Both the position numbers and the translations under genes were made by a program. The notes below the pieces were generated by a model. It was not told the DNA's origin. It saw nothing but the letters and a program-made list of their open reading frames with translations, and ran no database searches. A DNA stretch of 64,000 nucleotides from Isoetes taiwanensis (Eukaryota > Streptophyta > Lycopodiopsida > Isoetales > Isoetaceae). The stretch is from positions 24,999,584-25,063,583 of the forward strand of contig JAJEKV010000005.1 of the NCBI GenBank assembly GCA_021234155.1. Reading direction: 5' to 3'. Numbering within the stretch: the first letter of the stretch is position 1; each line of letters starts with the position of its first letter. Below, piece by piece: positions 22,461-33,935 of this stretch.

Positions 22461-23112
22461 TGTGCTTGGCAACTTGATGAACCTGCAAATGGATTTGGAA
22501 GAAACAAAGATAGTAATGATGTTCAGTATGATATGAATGAATATGGAGGTGATTTTTCAGGTGAACCTGCATGGCAAATGAATTCTTTAGGAAAGTGAAC
22601 TGCTGGATGGAAATGTGACAGCAGTTTGTGAATTTCATGGAAATGTGAAGAGTTTTTAGATGTAGTAAGGCCAACTCTTGAGCAGATGAGTGTAGAATGA
22701 AGATATTAGGATGCACCTGCATGTGGAAATAAAATCTGTTAGTTCAGATGAGTTGCTGTAGTGGGGAAAATGGCAGCAACTTTGGGTGATGATGTGTGGT
22801 GCAATGAGTGGAGGATGAGATGTATGGTTGTGAAATTCAGATGTTCCTGCATGGAATCCATTGTTAGCATTTGATTTGGTCCTTAACTCGATCAGAATCT
22901 GCATAGACTTTTGCTCTTGCAATACTGGAATGAACTTGAAAAATTGATTAGTCCAAAGTCTATAAGCTGAAAAGAAAAACTCAACATCTAGAATTGTCTC
23001 ATTTTTTTTGCTTTTTTCTTTGTTTCCCTTTTTTTGTGTTTTCCTTTTTATTCTACTCTTATTTCTCTATGTGGTATTCTAACTAAACCTACCTACAAAT
23101 TCTTAAATGCTT
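22461..23112. other. Unassigned stretch beyond the E2 integrase
   Basis: Non-coding, AT-rich. For E2 this is the position of 3' untranslated sequence and 3' LTR, but no clear LTR ends were found. Confidence 0.3.
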
Positions 23113-24519
23113 TTAACTGAACAAACTCAGGGCAACATGTTGTTGCCAATACCTTTTTAAATGCAAAATGTTGATAGGATTTGGCAGTTCTCTGCCATCA
23201 GAAACGTCTCTCAACCAATAAGAATCCCTTCCTGCTGTGCCAATTACCTCAAAGGGCCCTTCCCAAAGATTTTCAAACTTGGATGCTATTTCTTCCCTTG
23301 CTTTGTTCCACTTCAACACCAACTCACCTGTTTTAAGAATTCCTTGGAGTTTATGAGCTGCTTTGAAAGCTGCAATGTCCTTGGCCTTTTTCATCATAAC
23401 AGCATTTTCTACCTCATATCTGTGCTCTTCAAGCTGCATCAACCTCACAAATCTTTCCTTTAGTGCCTCATCCATTTCTATATTTATTTGGTATGCCAAC
23501 CTAAGGGAGGGAAGTCCCAATTCAATGGGCACTACTGATTCTATGCCATAGACCAAGCTAAAAAGAGTATGCCTTGTGGATGCTTTGATGGTAGTCCTGT
23601 ATGTCCAAAGTGCATCATGGAGCTTTAAGTGCCAATCTTTTTTTGATATGCTGATAGTTTTTTTTAGAATTGACTTGAGAACCTTCTTGGTTGACTCTGC
23701 TTGGCCATTTCCTTGAGGATAGTAGAATGAGCTTTTAGTGTGTTTGACCTTTAGAGTGGCTAGCAAGAGTGTGATTGTGTAATTGATAAACTGGCTTCCC
23801 CTGTCAGAGATGATTTTGAAGGGAATTCCAAACCTAGCACAAATGTTTTCATGGAGGAATCTTGCAGTAGCATGGGCATTTGCTTCTCTCAAAGGAATTG
23901 CCTCAGCCCATTTGGTGAAATAATCTGTGGCCACAAGTATGAATTGATGTTGAGCTGAAGAAGGTGGATCTATTGGGCCTATGAAGTCTAACCCCCATGT
24001 TTGAAAAGGTCCAGGTGAGGTTATGGCTGTGAGAGGAGCTGGTTGCAGGGCTCTCCTACCAAAGATCTGGCATTTATGGCAACATTTTATGGTATTATAA
24101 CAGTCCTTGAAAAGAGTGGGCCAAAAATATCCTGACCTCAAGATTTTTTTTGCAATTGTGTCAGCAGCAAAATGTCCTCCACATATCCCTTCATGGCATG
24201 CTTCAATGATCATCCTAGCCTCATCCTTATCCACACACCTCAGCAACACTCCTTCCTTGTCAACCTTGCACAATACATCTTCAATGAGCCTGAACTTCTT
24301 GCATTTATCCTTAAATCTCCTTTCTTGACTGCTACTCAAATTCTTTGGCACCTCATTGTTCTCAAGGTAACCCCTAATCTCACACTGCCAGCCTAGATTT
24401 TTTGCATCAAAAGCAACCAAGTTAGTGACATTATCATCATTGCATAGACCATCTTGATCCTCATGCTCAAACAGAACATAAGGCAAATATGAACTGGGAT
24501 TCTCCACTAGATTGACCAC
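23113..24519 (-). pseudogene. E2 integrase
   Basis: One open frame of about 468 codons that continues the RNase H frame after a single TAA (24541-24543). It contains the HHCC zinc finger (HEGICGGHFAADT...CCHKCQ), the catalytic core (WGLDFIGP, IISDRGSQF, GNGQAESTKKVLK) and a GPF module (LWEGPFEVIGTAGRDSYWL) ending in NILHLKRYW. There is no chromodomain. The D,D,E residues are all present, so the region itself looks intact; it is called a pseudogene because the polyprotein is broken elsewhere. Confidence 0.9.
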
Positions 24520-24540
24520 TTTAACAGTGATGTTATAAGT

Positions 24541-25250
24541 TTAGACTTTGCAAGCCCACCTGCACAACTTTGCTTTGGGTTGCTTTTTAGCAAAAAGAAG
24601 TGACAAAGGATTTTGCCTCATAAAGACTTGGATTTGGCTGTTTTGTAGCAAATGTCCCTGCCTTTCTATCAGGAACATCAAGGCTGCTGCACTCTTTTCT
24701 AATCTGGGATATCTCAGCTCAGTATCTGACCACATTTTACTTGCAAAGGCAATTACATGATCCTCTTGCAACAAAGCAAGTCCAATTGCCCTTTTAGTGA
24801 CACTGATATAGGCTTTGAAAGGCTTTTCTAGATCAGGGGGTTTTAGCAAGATGGAGTTACAAATGGCATCAATGATTTTGTCAAAAGACTCTTGGCACTC
24901 CTCATTCCAATTAATCATAATATGCTTGCTCTCACTTTTGGAAAATTTTCCAACCTTTGTAAGGTTAGAAATTGGATTCATAGTGTGTGAAAAGTGAGGA
25001 ACATACATCCTCAAGAAGCTGGTCATTCCCATGAAACTTCTTACCTGCTTGAGTGTCTTTGGAGGTGCCAACTTTTTCAAAGCCTCAATCTTAGCTTCAG
25101 CAATTTGTATACCTTTTGTGGACACCACATGTCCAAGCAGTTCTCCTTTTGAAGACAAAAAAACATATTTTTTTGGATTCAAGCTGACTCCCCCTTCCCT
25201 ACATAAGGCAAACAACCTAGTTAGCATATCAAAATGATTTTTAAGGGAAG
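24541..25250 (-). pseudogene. E2 RT C-terminal half and degenerate RNase H
   Basis: It begins at the solo LTR junction with SLKNHFDMLTRLFALC, carries the RT thumb motifs (LNPKKYVFLSSKGELLGHVV, MTSFLRMYVPHF) and then the RT-linked RNase H. In that domain the usual TDAS reads SVTK and the usual TDH reads FMRQ; only the Glu of LEKSAAALMFL remains. The same replacements occur in E3 and E4. A TAA ends the frame at 24541-24543. Confidence 0.85.
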
Positions 25251-27208
25251 TGTTGCCCCCAAAGGGCAACATGCTAATTGTGATCCATGCATTCAAAACT
25301 AGGTCAGCTAATCTTGGAATACTAGGTCAAAGTTTGGAAGATTATTGGCATTCAATGTTGATGTGGAGGTCAAAGGATGTTCATTCTTCAAGTCAACAAG
25401 AGCTTAAGGTTCAAAACTCACATGAGGTACTCTATTCAAGGCCAAAGTGCTTAGTCAAGAATATGCTCTAGAAGATTCTGGGTAAAGAAGTTTGGAAGGC
25501 ATTTTTTGAAGATTGGAAGTTCAAAGTTTGGAAGACCCCATGGTATTTTGTTTCATTCTCTAGCCATTCTTACTTGCTCCTTGGAATTTCCTAGCCTCCT
25601 TTCCTATATTTATGCCCCCTTTTGTTCACTCTTGCATTTGCTCCTTCATACCTATTGCCTATTTCCTTGCCATGCTCACATTGCCATACCTACCATTTTG
25701 CTCAAATCCCTTGTCAATTCCTCCAAATGTCACTATTCAAAAACTTCAAGTCCTTGTGGCAAGGTTATTATTTCCCTCTTTTGCATTCCTATTCTTATCT
25801 TCCTACTAGCCTTTAATGATTTCTTTTATCTCCATTCCTACCCCATCATGCTCTCTTTGGTATACCCTAAACCTTGTCAAAAGATGCTCTAAAGATTCTA
25901 TATCCCTTTGCACGTGTGGATATCCTTCCCCATGGTTGAAAAGTTATAATCCTTTTTTAGGTATTCCATGGAAAAAGCCTTAAAACCATTTTAAGTGGCC
26001 AAATACGACATATACAGGGCATATTCCTTTAGAAATACGAAACCGTATCGCACAAAATAAGCGAAAATACGGCTGAAGAACCCTAAAATTGGAAACCCAG
26101 CTCGAATCACGCCATCCCGCGCTCCATTCTCCCTGCAACCAATCTATTCTTGGATTCCGGAACTTAAGCAACAATTTAAGCCTAAATTTATCACCCGAAA
26201 CTACTGGAACCGAAATTTGAAACTATAAACAGGGGGAACACAATCTCGACATTTTCGAAGGCCCAGAAGTATTCAGATCCTACATTGATCATTGCTGAGC
26301 AAGATCTGGACGATCCTTGAAGTTCTTGAGCTCTCCTCAACTGGATTCACAAGATCTAGTTGACATTACCTTCAAAAATTATTTATTGACTTGAGAAGAT
26401 TATTTTCCTGTGATTAAAAGCTATGAAGCATCCTTATATTCTGTTATCATGATATATTTACCTCCATATCAATTCAAATCGATTGCCAAGTTGTCAAATC
26501 CATTTCTGATATGTTATTCTACAATTCTTGCTACAAAATATTCTACAGAAAATTCCAGTGTGTTTCTCTATTCTTTTGGACCACTTGCCATCTATTCTTA
26601 GGGCCTGTGCAAGCCAAAGGAGTTGGAATCATTCAAAAATACCAAGTATAGCTCAAGTTCAGAAAAATTGCTCTCGGGTTTGGACAGTTTTGACTGTATT
26701 TTGCCAAATTTAGTCATAAAAAATACTTCTACACATCCAAATGAAGATTTGATTGAGTGCCCCTCTTCCCTAGCACCATTGCAACCTATCTACTTTGGAA
26801 TTTCTCAAAAAGATGATTGGCAACTCCAAATCTCAATTTCTGATCACTGTTTTCTACATTTGACCTCTATTGACCAAAATTTGACCCCACTTTGAGCTTG
26901 AATAACTCACAGATTAAGTCTCTGACTTGGTCAGAGGTTTTACTGTTGGTTAACTACCACTTTTTTGACCAAGTCTATTGCATCTGACTTAAAAAATCGA
27001 TCTGCACCTCGACATCACATTTGTTTTGGCAAAGGTACCATTTTTTAGAAATGGGAAAGGTATAGAACTCAAACTTTTTGAACTTGTTTTTGGGATTTCC
27101 TTGCATAGACTGATCACCTCAAGTGATCTGGAGGTTCTAACCCCAATTTGAGTGAAAACTTGAATTGGTTCCTTGTGGTTGACCTTTAAACCAGGTTTAG
27201 GGTCAACA
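25251..27208 (+). mobile_element. Solo LTR (1958 bp) inserted in E2, target duplication GGAAG
   Basis: It begins TGTTGCCCCC, ends GGTCAACA and is flanked by GGAAG at 25246-25250 and 27209-27213. It belongs to the LTR family at 43895-45864 and 56164-57454. The first 23 bases form a hairpin (TGTTGCCC...GGGCAACA). It entered the E2 RT just after the LDD catalytic motif. No internal coding is present, so internal sequence was lost by LTR-LTR recombination. Confidence 0.9.
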
Positions 27209-27981
27209 GGAAGTTCCCAAGCAGAGATCATCCAAGCTCTTTGGAATGTTGCAGAGGCATTCATTAATCCAAAAGGCATCCTCTTCATGGCAAATGTTCC
27301 CCAAGGTGTGATAAATTAGGTTTTTGGCTGATCTTTCTCTTTTATACTTATTTGATTGAAGCCTGAGAAACTATCTAAGAATGAATAAATATCTTTACCT
27401 GCAACAACATGTAAAACCTCCTCTAAAAATGGCAATGGATAGAAATCTTTGATAGTGGCTTTGTTCAAGTCCCTATAGTCAATACAAATCTTGATAGTTT
27501 TATTTTTCTTTTCCACAGGGACAATGCAGGATAACCATTTAGGATTCATAATTTCTGCAATCACACTTGCATCCTTCATTTTATACAATTCTTCCTTGAT
27601 TAGTCCCAACAAAGATGCATTAATTCTTCTCAATTTCTGTACCACAGGTTTCATACCTTCTTTGATTTTTATTTCAAACTCACAAATTCTCTTGTCAACA
27701 CCAACCAGTTCATCATAATCCCAAGCAAAAATGTCTTTCCAATCATCAAAGAATTTGGTAACAAAGGTGTTATCTTCTTCTTTAGATAAATCCCCAACAT
27801 ACAATACTCTATCTAGACCTTTCTTGTTGAGTTTAATTTCTCTTACCTGCTTTTCTTCACTAGCATTGATTACCAGAATGGGAGAAATTTGTTGCAGGTC
27901 TTTCTTTTCTAGCTCCTCCTCTTGAATTGCTCCTTCAGCCGTGTTCAAGAAGAACACATTTGCATAGGGAATCAGCCTCAC
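27209..27981 (-). pseudogene. E2 RT N-terminal half
   Basis: Contains ICEFEIKIKEGMKPVVQKLR, IKICIDYRDLNKATIKDFY and YSFLDSFSGFNQI with the first catalytic Asp, then a TAA (27316-27318) and, in the same frame, MKRMPFGLMNASATFQRA. A deletion then removes roughly 17 codons and shifts the frame, so the LDDLC motif is in the next frame just before the solo LTR. RT is therefore broken independently of the LTR insertion. Confidence 0.85.
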
Positions 27982-29092
27982 AGTTCTGCTCTCTTGGCAC
28001 GTGACAGAGCTCCCAGGTTGTGAAATTCTTTAATTCTTGCATAGCTTGATCTCTGAGCAGGATCATGTCCTCATTCTTGGCATGATATTCTCCCAATATC
28101 TGCCTGCAAACAAGCTGAGAATCTCCAAAGATAATAATTTCATTAATGCTCAAATTCTTTGCTTCTTAGAGACATGCAATTAAAGCTTTGTATTCTGCCA
28201 TATTAGAGGTAGTGTTGGGATAAATCCTGCCTACCTTTGCCAGCAATCTATTAGAAGAGTCTTTGAGAATAGCAGCAAAGGAAGCCACACTTAACCTTTT
28301 AGAAACACCACCATCAAACCATAGGTATGCAAAACTATTTTGTTTAGGAGATGCTAGCTGGTTGGGGATTCCTATGTTGGATTCTATATTACTTGCACTT
28401 AATTCAAATTCTTCACACGGGCTTGACAACAGCATCTCTTCTTCAATGAAATTCAGGGCCTTAAATTCTCCTACCTTGTTGTATAATGTTACCTTTTTTC
28501 TGCCATTGGAAATGGTGCACTCCCCTTTTGACCAAACAAGTCTAGCATCAACTGTAGAGAGCCATTTTCTTCCCAAGAGTAAGTCATAAATGTCTGACTT
28601 GTCCTCTATTCCTTCAAATGCCACCAAAACAAAGTTAGCTGCAACAATTATACCTTCAACATCAATAGGCACATTACTGACTATTCCAACGGGGTTGATT
28701 TTTGTGTTTGAGAAAGATTTTAAAATCATTGGAGCTTTCTTATCTATCTCAAGGTCACATAACCTCATGACATGATGAGGCATAACATTCAAGGGTGAAC
28801 CTCCATCCAATAAGACTTTGGTTAGGATTTTTTTACCTATCTTGGCAACACATGTGAAAGCTCCTGGGTCATAATCCTCCTGGGTGAGCATGTGCTCTTC
28901 AATATGGTTAGTTAGAGCAAATTCATCTTCTTTGGTCAAGTTAAGCACTTTCTTCCTATAAGATGGAACTATCTTGAGCAAAGTTAGCAAGTCAACACAT
29001 ATCTTATAATTCTTCAGCAAATACTCAAAATCCTCACAATCTTTTTCTTTTTTCAAATACTTCTGAGCAGGTGGAGGAGGCACAACCATAAT
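27935..29092 (-). pseudogene. E2 protease and pre-RT RNase H
   Basis: Protease shows VLLDGGSPLNVMP and YDLLLGRKWL. After a spacer comes a complete RNase H with WFDGGVSK, MAEYKAL, FGDSQLVCRQ and EADSLCK, i.e. all four catalytic acids. A single in-frame TAA (28166-28168) lies between the Glu and the second Asp. The domain ends in a frameshift near 27945, after which RT follows. The RNase H is therefore upstream of RT here too. Confidence 0.85.
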
Positions 29093-30290
29093 TTGATTGG
29101 TATGGTGACTTGGATGAAAGAAAATCGACTTCAGGGTACATGATTATGCTTGGTGGTGCACCTATAAGTTGGAGAAGTAAAAAACAAACATCTATTGCAC
29201 TATCAACTGCAGAAGCAGAATATGCAGCAACCACATTGGCTGCTAAAGAAATAATTTGGAGCAGAAGAGTCCTGGAAGAATTAGCGATTCACCAAAAGGA
29301 AAGTACCATATTGTTCTGTGATAGGTAGAGCTGCATAGCTATGGCAAAAAACCCTGTGTTACATGAAAGGACAAAGCACATTGAGATGGAAATGCATTTT
29401 ATCAGGGATATGGTGTCAAGAAAACTAATTCAGATGCAACATGTGAATACTGATAAGCAACTGGTAGACATCCTAACAAAAGGATTAAGCTGTACCAGGT
29501 TCAAGACATTGACAGATTTGTTGAATTGTAAAGAAGTTAATAGGTGATGAAGAAAGGAGGAATTATCACAGAAATAATTGTCAGATTATGATCGGAAGGA
29601 GGAATGTTAAATATGATGGTCATATCATAATCTGAGAGGTAGCATTGAAGTTGGAGTGCAACCTATTTAATGCACAAGAAATTGAAGGAGTAAAAATGTC
29701 TAGATCATATGGTGAAAAATCCTAAGTCTAGATATTAACCTAAAGGGGTGCATGAAGATCTATGATCTAAAGAGATGCATAAAGATCAATGGTCTATGGT
29801 TCTATTGATTTTTTATGTTAAAGGTTTATTTGACCTAAGGTTATATGGTTAAAGGATCAGACAAATATTTTTGCTAAGTCTTTGAACGTGATGCTCGGTC
29901 CAATGAGATTGAGCCATACTTATCTAAACAGACTCGGTCCAATGAAGTCTTGAAAGGTTACAGGAGGATCGATTCGGTGCGGCACAACTGCCGAAATTGG
30001 TTCTATAAAATGTTTAAGATGCATACAGATTAGATAGAGTTGTTTCAGAGTGATCTCCCGACCATACAAAGGTATGAAGAAATGAACTATGTTCATTGAT
30101 TTAGTAAAGGAAGACATTCAATGACTGGTATATTATCTTTGTGAAATGATATTGGGAACTATTGAGCTATTGAAATAATAATGCTGATGACTAGAGCTAT
30201 TGAAATACTGCTTCAAAATTCTATAATGCATTGACCATTGTTAAATGTTTGAGGCTTCATAGATGTTTTAAATTTATCCATTGAATGCTA
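29093..30290 (+). mobile_element. Ty1/copia 3' end (RNase H and 3' LTR)
   Basis: The plus strand codes the C-terminal copia RNase H: RKSTSGYMIMLGGAPISW, LSTAEAEYAA, an FCD block ending in TAG at about 29326-29328, then AKNPVLHERTKHIEMEMHF and VDILTKGL. The frame stops at 29547. A purine run AAGGAGGAA (29596-29604) precedes a putative 3' LTR beginning TGTTAAATATGATGG at 29605. A TATA-like run lies near 30003. The right end of the LTR is uncertain. The left edge abuts E2 at 29092, so most of the element is missing. Confidence 0.8.
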
Positions 30291-31172
30291 TGAGTATATG
30301 GAAATTGTTTGATCAAAGAAGTTGAAGTAAAATATCTTTGAGGTATGAAAGATCAAATGATATATTAATTTCCTTATATCAAGATCTTGAAGTTTCTGAA
30401 TCATATTCCAGACAAGTTCTTTATCAATGGCATTCCCGTCCGCATATTGCCTTTCGAGCCTTCGGATTTGTTCTTGACATGATAGGATCTGACCCTCTTT
30501 GCTTATACCCATACAGTTAATGGATGCAATTTGTTGGTCCCGGATGATATCAAATGTCATAGTGAGATCCCGCATTATCTGCCATGCGGGGTCGTTCCTT
30601 TGCTCTAGATCAAGAATTATCTTCCAATCTTGATGTTCTTTAGTGATAGGATCAGAGTCTTTGGGTTCAGCAAGGAACCTCCTCACACTAGATTCTCCTC
30701 TTGCTACAGTTTGCTTAGGCCTCATTGTAAAGAAGAAGTAGATGAATTCCCGGGCCGAGAAGAAGTTCTTGGCGAGTTTGAAGGCAAAAGATTCTGCAAG
30801 TTAAACGAATGACACTGGGATCGGCTTGGAGGATAAGGAGATTGTCTTCAAAGTCGTGATTTCTTACAACAGTCTCAAGAAATCATGTTCTGTCAGCGCC
30901 TTCAACAAGAGTTCGTCTTTCTGAATCAAATGAGAGTACTGCTAAAAGATCGCTGTCACGATCTTCCCTAAATCTAAAAAAACCTACAGTTGCACTGTTT
31001 CTACTGGCACAATGATCCAAGCCCTGATAATTAACACGGCTTGGGGCTCAATAACATAAGGAATCAAACTCTGGAGAATAGCAGAGGAATAGTCCCCTGC
31101 CTCATCCATCGAGTTGGGCTCCAGTTCCCGAGGCGCTAGCAATGTCACCAATGAGTTGGCTTAGTCATCCTT
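30288..31172 (-). other. Probable LINE 5' region with an unrecognised frame
   Basis: A 145-codon minus-strand frame (30725-30288) with basic and Gln/Glu-rich segments (ITKEHQDWKII, EGQILSCQEQIRRLERQ) could be part of a LINE ORF1 coiled-coil region, but no zinc knuckle or other domain confirms this. The position, ending at the right LINE target duplication, supports a LINE origin. Confidence 0.35.
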
Positions 31173-31190
31173 CCAAACAAGGCCATTATC

Positions 31191-31374
31191 GTGAGTGTTC
31201 TTCATGGATGTTCTAGTATTTTTGCACTTGTCAAGGGAAGCACATATACGCATGTATTATTAGCAATGAACACGAATCAGATATTGTTCACACAACAAAC
31301 TGATTGACATGTATTCAAAATGTGGGAGCATAGAAGATGCTTTCAAGGTATTTAACACAATGGCCATGAAGGAC
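31191..31374 (+). pseudogene. PPR pseudogene, piece 3
   Basis: Directly after the right LINE duplication the frame gives VSVLHGCSS, then, after a frame change, MYSKCGSIEDAFKVFNTM, the classic PPR motif of PLS-type proteins. It stops at AAGGAC, where a gag-only LTR element begins. Confidence 0.8.
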
Positions 31375-31660
31375 TGTTGGGGTGGTATAGGAGACTATAT
31401 ATACCGTTGGCAAGTATATACACAGGTATGCACACACATGCACGAGTGGAGGAGATATGCACGTATGCATTGTGGTGTGGGGGATCGATTATGATCAATG
31501 TGTTAACTGAGTAGAGAGAGAAAACAGAGAGACGATCTATTGGGAGAGATTATTTTTACTTGATCTAGCTATGGAGATTATGAATCTCTATGTTGTGCAT
31601 TGCATAGATCTGGAGATTGAAGCTTGGATTATTGATTTTTCATCCTTCTTGCAAGGTTGG
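31375..31660 (+). repeat. 5' LTR of the gag-only element
   Basis: It matches 35236-35521 over its full length, with alternating GTATAC/ATGCAC-type runs near the start. The next bases contain TTTGGCGACCACGG, a possible primer-binding site. Confidence 0.75.
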
Positions 31661-32109
31661 AGTTTAGGCTCTAATAATTTGGCGACCACGGTGCTCGACA
31701 GACCATTGATTGGCAAGAATTTCCCTTGAAAAAGGAGTTGTTACCATTTGTATTGGTGATCGTCGATAAAGAACGACACCATTGAGCAAGGAGCAATTTC
31801 TTTGTGTGAAGGGGATTTTGCCGTAAGTGATTTATGGGGTACAATTTGACAAGGGGAGCATAGTTTTATGCCCAAGAGAAGTAAGAAGGATATACCACCA
31901 AGCTCCATCATAACAAGAAGGGGACTGGACTCAACATTATAGCTCAAAATTCTATCAAGATTCAATTTCGTTTTTAGATCTGGGAGTTGATGTGGGGTCC
32001 AATTTTCAAATCCAAGAGGTTCTGATTCCATTTACCGATCTAGAAGGTAATCCAATTTTGTTTTTCAAATTGAAGGGAGATTCCATTTCATTTTTTCAAT
32101 TTCACGAAC

Positions 32110-33932
32110 CTCAAGAAAAGGCAGAGATGGTTATATTATCACCGATAGTGTGAGGTTTTCAGACAATGGGGATTGCAAAGTTTGATGATCTGGTAGATCG
32201 GGATCCTTTAAAACATATTGTGAAGTTTGAAAGGTATTGCCATCAATGTAAGTTACTGGCTGGTGATTATTTGCTTTGGTTTCATAGTTATTTGCAAGAT
32301 TCAATGGAGGAATGGGCACAAATCCAACCAGATACCATGACATATCAGGAATTAAAGGAAGCATTCATTGCTAATTATCAAGAAGTCCATGGTAAAGATA
32401 AGACTATGGAAAGGTGGACCAATTTCACACAAAAGGAAGATGGATATATCAATTAGAGAGTATAATCAAAGGTATATTGCGGTTCTCAAAGCCATGGTTC
32501 ATTGGAAGGTTGCAAGGAGTGAGGAAATAGATATCCAATGGTATGTAAGGGGCTAAAATGGGCTATTGCTCATAAGGTGAAGGCTAAACATCCTACAACA
32601 TTGCTAGAGGCACAAAAGTATGCTCTCAAGGTTGAAGATAAGCTGGGATACATTCATGAAATTGCTGCTCTAGAGCATAAAACAAAGAATATTGCATACA
32701 AGATTTCTAAGCTTGCAATTTGTGAGAAGTCAAGGGAGGTTTAGTTTATTACTTGTGAGTATTGTGGCTCTATTGGACATTCTGATACTACATATAGATT
32801 GCTGAAATTCTGCTCAAGATGCCAAATAAAGGGCCATAACTTTCAAGAATATAGGGAGAAGAGATTCTTTGAGAGGGCCAATCCAGTATTTGTTGTTATA
32901 CAACAAGCACCACCTATTCTTATTCAACCAATGCAAGCAGCACCTATCATACCACAAGTTCCAATGATGCCACAAGCTCCTATTGCCCAACAAGCTCCAA
33001 TCGGTTCCACACGAATGGTGCAGTCCAAACAGGGATGGTGTCCAAGTAAGGCTCATTTGTATTGCAAGTTATGTGATAAATTCAAGCATGATGAGAGTAC
33101 TTGTTGAAAAATCCATGGGAGACCAGAATGGGCAACCAACAAGTATCCACCAAGGCAGCAAGTGTTTGAATCAGTACCTCTTCCTAATAATGATGCTTGC
33201 ATTCAAGATGCAATGTATATTGAAAATCCTCAAGTTAAGGCTCTTATTGAGGAACTTAAAAAGCAAGAGAAGGCAAAATTAGTAGTGACTTGTGGATTTA
33301 TTGAAGTGGAGGATGACACATTTCAGCAAGAAGAAGAGATTGGAGAAGTAAATGTGGTTACAAGATCAGAACATGGTGTTCAAGCACCAATAGTAGCGCC
33401 GATAGCGGGGAAGACTAAGAACTCTTTGCCAAAGGCTTTGACGAGTTCAACCTTAAAGATGTCAGCACCTACTAAGAAGGTGCAATTCAATGCGCTACCC
33501 ACATAACAGTTTCAGTCTATAGAAGAAAATCAGCCCATGTTGACGCCTTCTATGGTGGAGGAGGGCCTTCATAATGAAGGTGATGTGATCAACCAAATTT
33601 TAGCTACTAAAATCACACTTACTCTTGAGCAATTGATGCATTATTCTCCAAATTTGTTGAAAGAGTTAGGAGAAAGGAGAAAATCAGAAATTTCAGTCCA
33701 ACTAATTCTATCGAATGATATAAACAAGAGTATAACAGAGCCACCAGCCTGGCAGTCCAAGGATCTAGGGCCACCACAATCATTACAATCATCATATTCA
33801 TCACATCCATCACATTCACCAGATTCATCACAATCTACACATTCATCACAGTCACCACATTCACCATATTCATCACAGGCACCAGTTCAGTCAAGAACAT
33901 CAATATTTCTCAAAGAGATGAAGAAGAATTAG
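32110..33932 (+). pseudogene. Gag of the gag-only element
   Basis: From about 32166 the plus strand codes a gag-like segment (LVDRDPLKHIVKFERYC, DSMEEWAQI, YQEVHGKDKTMERW) broken by stops and frame changes at 32454, 32554 and 32742. Three CCHC-like clusters follow: CEYCGSIGH (about 32755-32800), CSRCQIKGH (about 32811) and a full CKLCDKFKHDESTC near 33065-33106. After that comes a Pro/Gln/Ser-rich tail with a Ser-His-Ser-Pro repeat (33770-33890). A conserved-looking block EQLMHYSPNLLKELGERR precedes the repeat. No catalytic protease motif is visible. Confidence 0.6.
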
Positions 33933-33935
33933 TTA

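Larger units (their letters stand above)
23113..29092 (-). mobile_element. E2: Tat-like Ty3/gypsy element, split by a solo LTR
   Basis: In minus-strand order: protease (29092-28400), RNase H (28340-27940), RT N-terminal half (27981-27209), a solo LTR of the same superfamily (25251-27208), RT C-terminal half and degenerate RNase H (25250-24541) and integrase (24519-23113). Gag is missing: the element is cut at 29092, where a copia fragment begins. Stops at 28166-28168, 27316-27318 and 24541-24543 and one frameshift near 27945 are the main point lesions. No LTRs of its own are recognised. Confidence 0.85.
17933..31172 (-). mobile_element. L1-type LINE with nested insertions
   Basis: The insertion is bounded by exact 18-bp copies of CCAAACAAGGCCATTATC (17915-17932 and 31173-31190). 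A poly-T run at 17933-17951 is the poly(A) tail of a minus-strand LINE. Recognisable ORF2 sequence lies at about 18175-19643. About 11 kb between that and the 5' end is occupied by a Tat-like element, a solo LTR and a copia 3' end. The sequence at about 30290-31172 would be the LINE 5' part. Because the outer boundary is an exact duplication, the later insertions came after the LINE. Confidence 0.7.

Noticed and set aside
25506-25892. Pro/Leu/Cys-rich frames inside the Tat-like LTRs (also 44137-44787, 52595-53014)
   Set aside because: Low-complexity translation of pyrimidine-rich LTR sequence; the frame is not kept among the LTR copies.
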